Source of the DNA: Cordia subcordata
Lineage: Eukaryota > Streptophyta > Magnoliopsida > Boraginales > Cordiaceae
Assembly: GCA_028554755.1 (NCBI GenBank)
Contig: JAPTOF010000002.1
Span: 29,271,001-29,335,000, forward strand
Direction of reading: 5' to 3'
Length of the DNA: 64,000 bases
Below, piece after piece: positions 60,291-64,000 of the stretch. The position numbers and the translations under genes are program-made. Position 1 is the stretch's first letter; each line of letters opens with the position of its first letter. A model generated the notes under the pieces. It ran no database searches and was not told the origin of the DNA. It saw nothing but the letters and a program-made list of their open reading frames with translations.

Positions 60291-60294
60291 AAAC

Positions 60295-60367
60295 CGACTC
60301 CACTGGGGATCGAACCCAGAATCTCTGGTTCCGTAGACCAGCGCCTTATCCATTGGGCCATGAAGTC
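60295..60367 (-). tRNA. tRNA-Arg (anticodon ACG)
   Basis: 73 nt on the minus strand. Acceptor stem GACTTCA/TGGAGTC pairs with one T:G wobble; discriminator G. D arm GGCCCAATGGATAAGGC, anticodon stem CTGGT/ACCAG with loop CTACGGA (anticodon ACG), T arm CTGGG TTCGATC CCCAG fully paired. No intron. Standard plant cytosolic tRNA-Arg; ACG reads CGN codons after A34 modification to inosine. Confidence 0.95.
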
Positions 60368-60908
60368 GAAATGCTTGCAACTTAATATTTTTCATGTCAT
60401 ACTAATAGTTTGAAATTTATTATTTTTGGATCAATACATTTCCGCCTCAAGTAATAATTTTTCAAATCTACGATACTTTCCTTTCTTTCTTCCCTTTTTT
60501 TTTTAAAAAAAAAAATATGGAAACCTAAGGTTTTAGGCCTGAATCATAAGAACAAATCTTTAATAGAAGTTAGGTATTACTGGGAAAAGTTCAATATACG
60601 CAGCTTACCACCACCAAGAAAGGGGAAAAAATATCATGAGGCCAGATGAAGGTGGATATGTACATTCGTTAATTAGAAGTAGCAGTACAAACAAACACTA
60701 CAGAATAGTACAAGCCAATGCAACATAAAATAGAACTTGTTGTAAATTGTAATTGGCTCGAAGGTAAGTAATTTTTTTTGTTAAACCCCCATTTGAATCT
60801 AGGACTTCGTATTTGAAAAAAATAATCTTAATCACTTGAATTATTATCAAGTGAACCTTTATAATTATACAATATTTTTCCAGAATTTTAAGAGTATGTA
60901 TCAATTAC

Positions 60909-61021
60909 AAAGGGTGTTTGGGAGTACTTATTTGATAACTTGTAAGCTCTTAGAAAAAATTAATATATTTTTTATTATTTATAACTTATAAGTACCAAAT
61001 AAACACTCCCAAACACCCTTT
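60909..61021. mobile_element. 113-bp near-palindromic MITE
   Basis: The left half aaagggtgtttgggagtact then tatttgataacttgtaag is the reverse complement, with about four differences, of the right half, so nearly the whole element folds into one hairpin. The TIR type GGGTGTTTGGGAG is that of Tourist/PIF-like elements. The flanks (tcaattac, taattaat) give no clean target duplication. Confidence 0.75.
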
Positions 61022-61152
61022 TAATTAATCTTAAATTGCGTGGAAAGATTTTTTTTAGTTTCGTAGTTCACTGAAACTACTTTGTGCATTTAGACATCTG
61101 GTGCCCAGTGGTTGGTGCTAGTACTTGTCCAGCTTTCCACCTTGGGCAATGA

Positions 61153-61171
61153 GATAATAAAAATGAGATAA
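61153..61171 (+). promoter_or_regulatory. Paired GATAA (I-box-like) motifs before plastocyanin
   Basis: Two gagataa motifs, with GATAA at 61153-61157 and 61167-61171, lie about 90-100 bp upstream of the TATA box. GATAA/I-box elements are known in promoters of nuclear photosynthesis genes. Function here is inferred from position. Confidence 0.4.
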
Positions 61172-61257
61172 AAATCCATACGAGATACAATTACCCAATT
61201 CTCTCTACCACCTATCTTAATTTCTAGCCATGCATGATCTAATCAGGACCCCAAGCA

Positions 61258-61263
61258 TATAAA
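61258..61263 (+). promoter_or_regulatory. Plastocyanin TATA box
   Basis: TATAAA in gcatataaacc, 117 bp upstream of the plastocyanin start codon, leaving room for a leader of about 80-85 bases. No competing TATA is closer. Confidence 0.65.
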
Positions 61264-61374
61264 CCACATATCTCCAGGCTGAAAAAGATCAACCCCTCTC
61301 AGGTATTAAAACTCCATTCACTACCCGCTTTCTCTCCTTGGCTTAATATTCATTCATCAGCAAAACCATTAACA

Positions 61375-61884
61375 ATGGCCACAGCCACATCTCCTGTGGT
61401 TTCCATTCCATCATTCACTGGCCTTAAGGCTGGTGCATCACCTGCTGCTAACGTCTGCACCACAGCTGTGAAATTGGCTGCTCCTTCACCGAAGATGGCT
61501 GTGATCAAGGCTTCTTTGAAGCAAGTAGGTGCTGCAGCCGTTGCGGCCGCCGCTAGCCTAATGCTGGCAAGCAATGCCCTGGCTGTTGAGGTCTTGCTTG
61601 GTGGTAATGATGGTTCGCTAGTTTTCGAGCCTGGGAACTTCACTGTTGCATCTGGAGAGAAAATAGTTTTCAAGAACAATGCTGGGTTCCCACACAATGT
61701 GGTGTTTGATGAAGATGAAGTCCCCGCTGGTGTTGATGCCTCCAAGATCTCCATGTCTGAGGAGGATCTCCTCAATGGTTCAGGAGAGACCTACTCGGTG
61801 ACACTCACTGAGAAAGGGACTTACTCTTTCTATTGTGCACCCCACCAGGGTGCTGGTATGGTTGGCAAAGTCACTGTTAACTAA
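61375..61884 (+). CDS. PETE: Plastocyanin, chloroplast precursor
   Basis: Blue copper protein that carries electrons from cytochrome f to photosystem I in the thylakoid lumen. Intronless, 169 residues. A bipartite presequence of 70 residues has a Ser/Ala/Lys-rich stromal part, then a hydrophobic Ala-rich lumenal signal ([20 protein letters not shown]) cleaved after ALA. The mature protein is 99 residues, starting [10 protein letters not shown]. Copper ligands are all present: His37, Cys84, His87 and Met92 of the mature protein (FPHNV and [10 protein letters not shown]). The acidic patches for cytochrome f binding are DEDE (42-45) and EED (59-61), and Tyr83 is conserved. The higher GC content than the flanks is usual for the family. 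It ends 556 bp from the convergent phospholipase D gene. Confidence 0.97.
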   Translation: MATATSPVVSIPSFTGLKAGASPAANVCTTAVKLAAPSPKMAVIKASLKQVGAAAVAAAASLMLASNALAVEVLLGGNDGSLVFEPGNFTVASGEKIVFKNNAGFPHNVVFDEDEVPAGVDASKISMSEEDLLNGSGETYSVTLTEKGTYSFYCAPHQGAGMVGKVTVN

Positions 61885-62440
61885 TTAAGTTGTGTATCAT
61901 AAAAAATCTTGTAATTTTAGTTTCTGTTTCTTTCTTCTTTCCCCCCATGTATCTTTGAGTTACAGATAGTTTCCTCATTTGGTGATTCAACAATGCATCA
62001 TGTATGAGGTGAACTTAGAAAATGTCATTTTGTGCATTACATACCTTTAGTTGAATCTTTTGGACTCAGCTACTGTAATTTTCTTCCTTTATTTTCAGAT
62101 AACCTACTCTTGTAAATTAGAGAACAAATGAAATACTGTACACTTTGTTACATGATTCAACAATTCCTAATGGAAATAAATAAATGATAAATATTTATTA
62201 CATCTTGAAGAAATAATTACACAAGATCATATAGATACAACCAGGAAGCTCCAGTATGGGTGGTACCAAGTTTTTTCTTAATTTTGACATGGTGATTTAC
62301 AAGTAGAGTTTTGGACAAAAGTCTGTGGAAAACTTAACTTGGTCTACTGCTTTCCTATACCATTTGAATAAATATGTATATCTTTGCTGTACCATTCAAG
62401 TAGTCTTCCACCCCTACTGGGATGAATATGTAATCAAGGT
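61885..62440. other. Convergent 3' ends of plastocyanin and phospholipase D
   Basis: Intergenic 3'-to-3' spacer. The first part contains probable plastocyanin 3' UTR; several aataaa words near 62175 could serve as poly(A) signals. Nothing else recognised. Confidence 0.55.
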
Positions 62441-64000
62441 TTATGTAGTCAAGGCATCAGGAAGAGAAGCTTGAGCAGCTCCAAGAACCTTACCACCAAC
62501 ATCCGGGAAACATTCTTGTCCAGGCAAGGAACTGACCTTCCCATTGGCACCGACCTGCACAGGGTATTTTATGAGATGGCCATTAAGAGGAGTGAACTCC
62601 TCGGCTGTGTATCTTTGCCAGTTATCTTCAGCAATTTTGTTGACATGTTTGACACAATCCAAACTTTCAGGCTCATTGAAGCAGTCTTCTATCTTTGCCA
62701 TATGCTCTGCCCACAGTGACATTCTGTACCCATACACCTGCAGACACATTTGCCATTTAATTTCTAGCTTCAAAGTTAGTCCCTCAAAAGATATTTTACG
62801 TCTGCTTCTGGTTGTAGAAATGCTTCAGTGTAGAAGATAAATGAGTCATGGTGATGGTCTAATATAAGGTCCCCTAGGTAGAATGAGCATGTTTTCTCAT
62901 CCTAAACAGAGGTAAATCTGATTTGCCATTTCTAAAGTTTCTTTGTTGGTCATTTTCCATCCAAAGCAAATTAGCAAACAAGAAAAAGAAAACACTAACC
63001 TGACCATGTGGGTGCATTCCACCATTTTCGGCCCAGGAGTAATGTGGTTGATATGCACCCATGGCAATCTCAGTATCTCTTGATCCGGCCATTGATCGTT
63101 GATTAATATTAGCAGATCCCAGTATCACATACTCATCATCCACGATCATTCCCTTGGCATGTACATATATCATGAACCTCTTGCTTTTTTGTGAAGCTGA
63201 AACCTAATGGCCGTTGAAATAATTCATTCACATAATCAGCCAACAAAGACATTTTCCTTAACCAAGCCACTGCCTATGGTTGCAATTTTCAATCACAAAT
63301 AATGAACTAGATAGAGAAAAAACTTTGAACCTCTAAACAGATAAATGATAACCCTAGAGAAATCATTTTCCCTTTTCCCTCTGAAGTTTCAGGCATTCTC
63401 TGGGAATTTAAGTATTGCCTATGCATGGTCAAGCAAACTATTGGAGTTTTAGAGCAACGGTAGGTTCAACTCCAAGATAAACCTATAATTTCAATTGACA
63501 ACTGTTTATATATGAAGAATGAATATCTAGTCTTTGTGCTTCTAGAGCTCTATGCAATCCTAATTGATAAAACTGAAATAAAGAAGCTCAATATTTTCAG
63601 GAAAAGTGAAGACATTCCTATTGCTCAAGATCCTAAAACACGTGCACTTTACTTTCGAGATAAAAAAGGATAAATTTTGGAGTTTTGAAGCCAAACTTCA
63701 AAAACTATTCATTTGAACATTTCGATGAACAAATTAGATGACAGGCAAGATGAAATCTTCATAAGCTGCAGCTATAATGGGAGACCTAAAATTTGCAAAC
63801 CAAACAGAAATATATCGAGTACAATGACATTACCGAATCACCATTAGGTCTTGAAGGAGAGGAAGAATTTGATTTTATTTCTGGAGGTTCTTCTCGATTC
63901 CCAAGACAATAGAAATTCAAATAGTCAGTAGGGTGCGCGTTCTCGAGTTGCATGTAGTTCAGCTCTTTAGCAATAATGTCATACATCATCTGCATTGTTT
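62441..64000 (-). CDS. Phospholipase D, delta-like, C-terminal part (5' end outside window)
   Basis: Hydrolyses phosphatidylcholine or phosphatidylethanolamine to phosphatidic acid, a stress signal; the delta type is plasma-membrane- and microtubule-associated. Minus-strand exons visible: from beyond 64000 to 63834, 63203-63000 and 62737-62441. They carry [20 protein letters not shown], then the second catalytic HKD motif as HAKGMIVDD with following [20 protein letters not shown], and the C-terminal run [19 protein letters not shown]. The protein ends in PDALTT, resembling the PDTLTT-type end of PLD delta. The C2 domain and first HKD are to the right of the window. Introns are in phase 0. No frame damage seen; alternative PLD beta/gamma assignment is less likely because of the C-terminal end. 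Confidence 0.92.

Larger units (their letters stand above)
59426..60294. other. Spacer between tRNA-Arg genes with duplicated repeats
   Basis: Contains two related ~120-bp segments (about 59870-59990 and 60050-60195) ending in tgttggagttggycttacat, and a 41-bp tandem repeat near 60205-60290. No coding sequence. Confidence 0.6.
60368..61374. other. Spacer and plastocyanin promoter region
   Basis: Holds a palindromic MITE at 60909-61021. The final 250 bases carry light-gene-like GATAA motifs and a TATA box. No other gene seen. Confidence 0.55.

Noticed and set aside
61350..61775. 141-codon minus-strand ORF over the plastocyanin gene
   Set aside because: Antisense shadow of a GC-richer conserved gene; the plus-strand plastocyanin has all copper ligands.
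1..64000. CRISPR arrays, operons, prophage or bacterial mobile elements
   Set aside because: The sequence is plant nuclear DNA; the repeats seen are microsatellites, MITEs or diverged tandem arrays without regular spacers.

Overview
The window is nuclear DNA from a flowering plant, most likely a eudicot. Genes have introns with GT..AG borders and AT-rich introns. Intergenic DNA is AT-rich and full of microsatellites and small degenerate transposons. The proteins are plant types: plastocyanin with a chloroplast/lumen presequence, an ARID-HMG protein, RopGEF, an MscS-like channel and a phi-class GST. There are also MIR394 and MIR171 hairpins and plant-type tRNA-His and tRNA-Arg genes. The species cannot be named from the sequence alone.

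Layout. (1) 1-5.9 kb, minus strand: prolyl oligopeptidase, cut by the left window edge before its catalytic-His exon. (2) 6-11.9 kb: gene-free, with two terminal-inverted-repeat elements, a possible third, and a LINE tail. (3) 11.9-19 kb, plus strand: a RopGEF (PRONE) gene, a tRNA-His(GTG) gene and a YIF1 Golgi-trafficking gene. (4) 19-32 kb: mostly repeats around a MIR394 precursor on the minus strand at 22.8-22.95 kb. (5) 32-33.2 kb: a single-exon F-box/DUF295-type gene. (6) 33.2-38.5 kb: an intact divergent CRAL-TRIO gene (minus), with broken duplicated pieces of its last exon and flank further left. (7) 38.5-45.3 kb: gene-poor, with a tandem segmental duplication whose second copy is split by a 987-bp hAT-like element. 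(8) 45.3-48.9 kb: convergent ARID-HMG (plus) and phi-class GST (minus) genes. (9) 50.6-54.6 kb: an MscS-like mechanosensitive channel (minus). (10) 57.5 kb: a MIR171 precursor (plus). (11) 59.3-60.4 kb: two tRNA-Arg(ACG) genes (minus), one with a T-stem mismatch. (12) 61.4-64 kb: plastocyanin (plus) convergent with a phospholipase D delta-like gene (minus) that runs off the right edge.

The genes are independent plant transcription units and show no operon-like functional clustering. I found no new defence or biosynthetic system. The two microRNA genes are not represented by any protein call and were recognised from mature-sequence identity plus a complementary arm. The other items worth follow-up are an open frame that runs straight through the MIR394 hairpin, a short ORF just upstream of MIR171, the hAT-interrupted duplication, the CRAL-TRIO exon fragments, several MITE families with visible inverted ends, and the tRNA-Arg pair. 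Exon borders were read by eye from GT/AG and reading phase; where checked, spliced CDS lengths are multiples of three.
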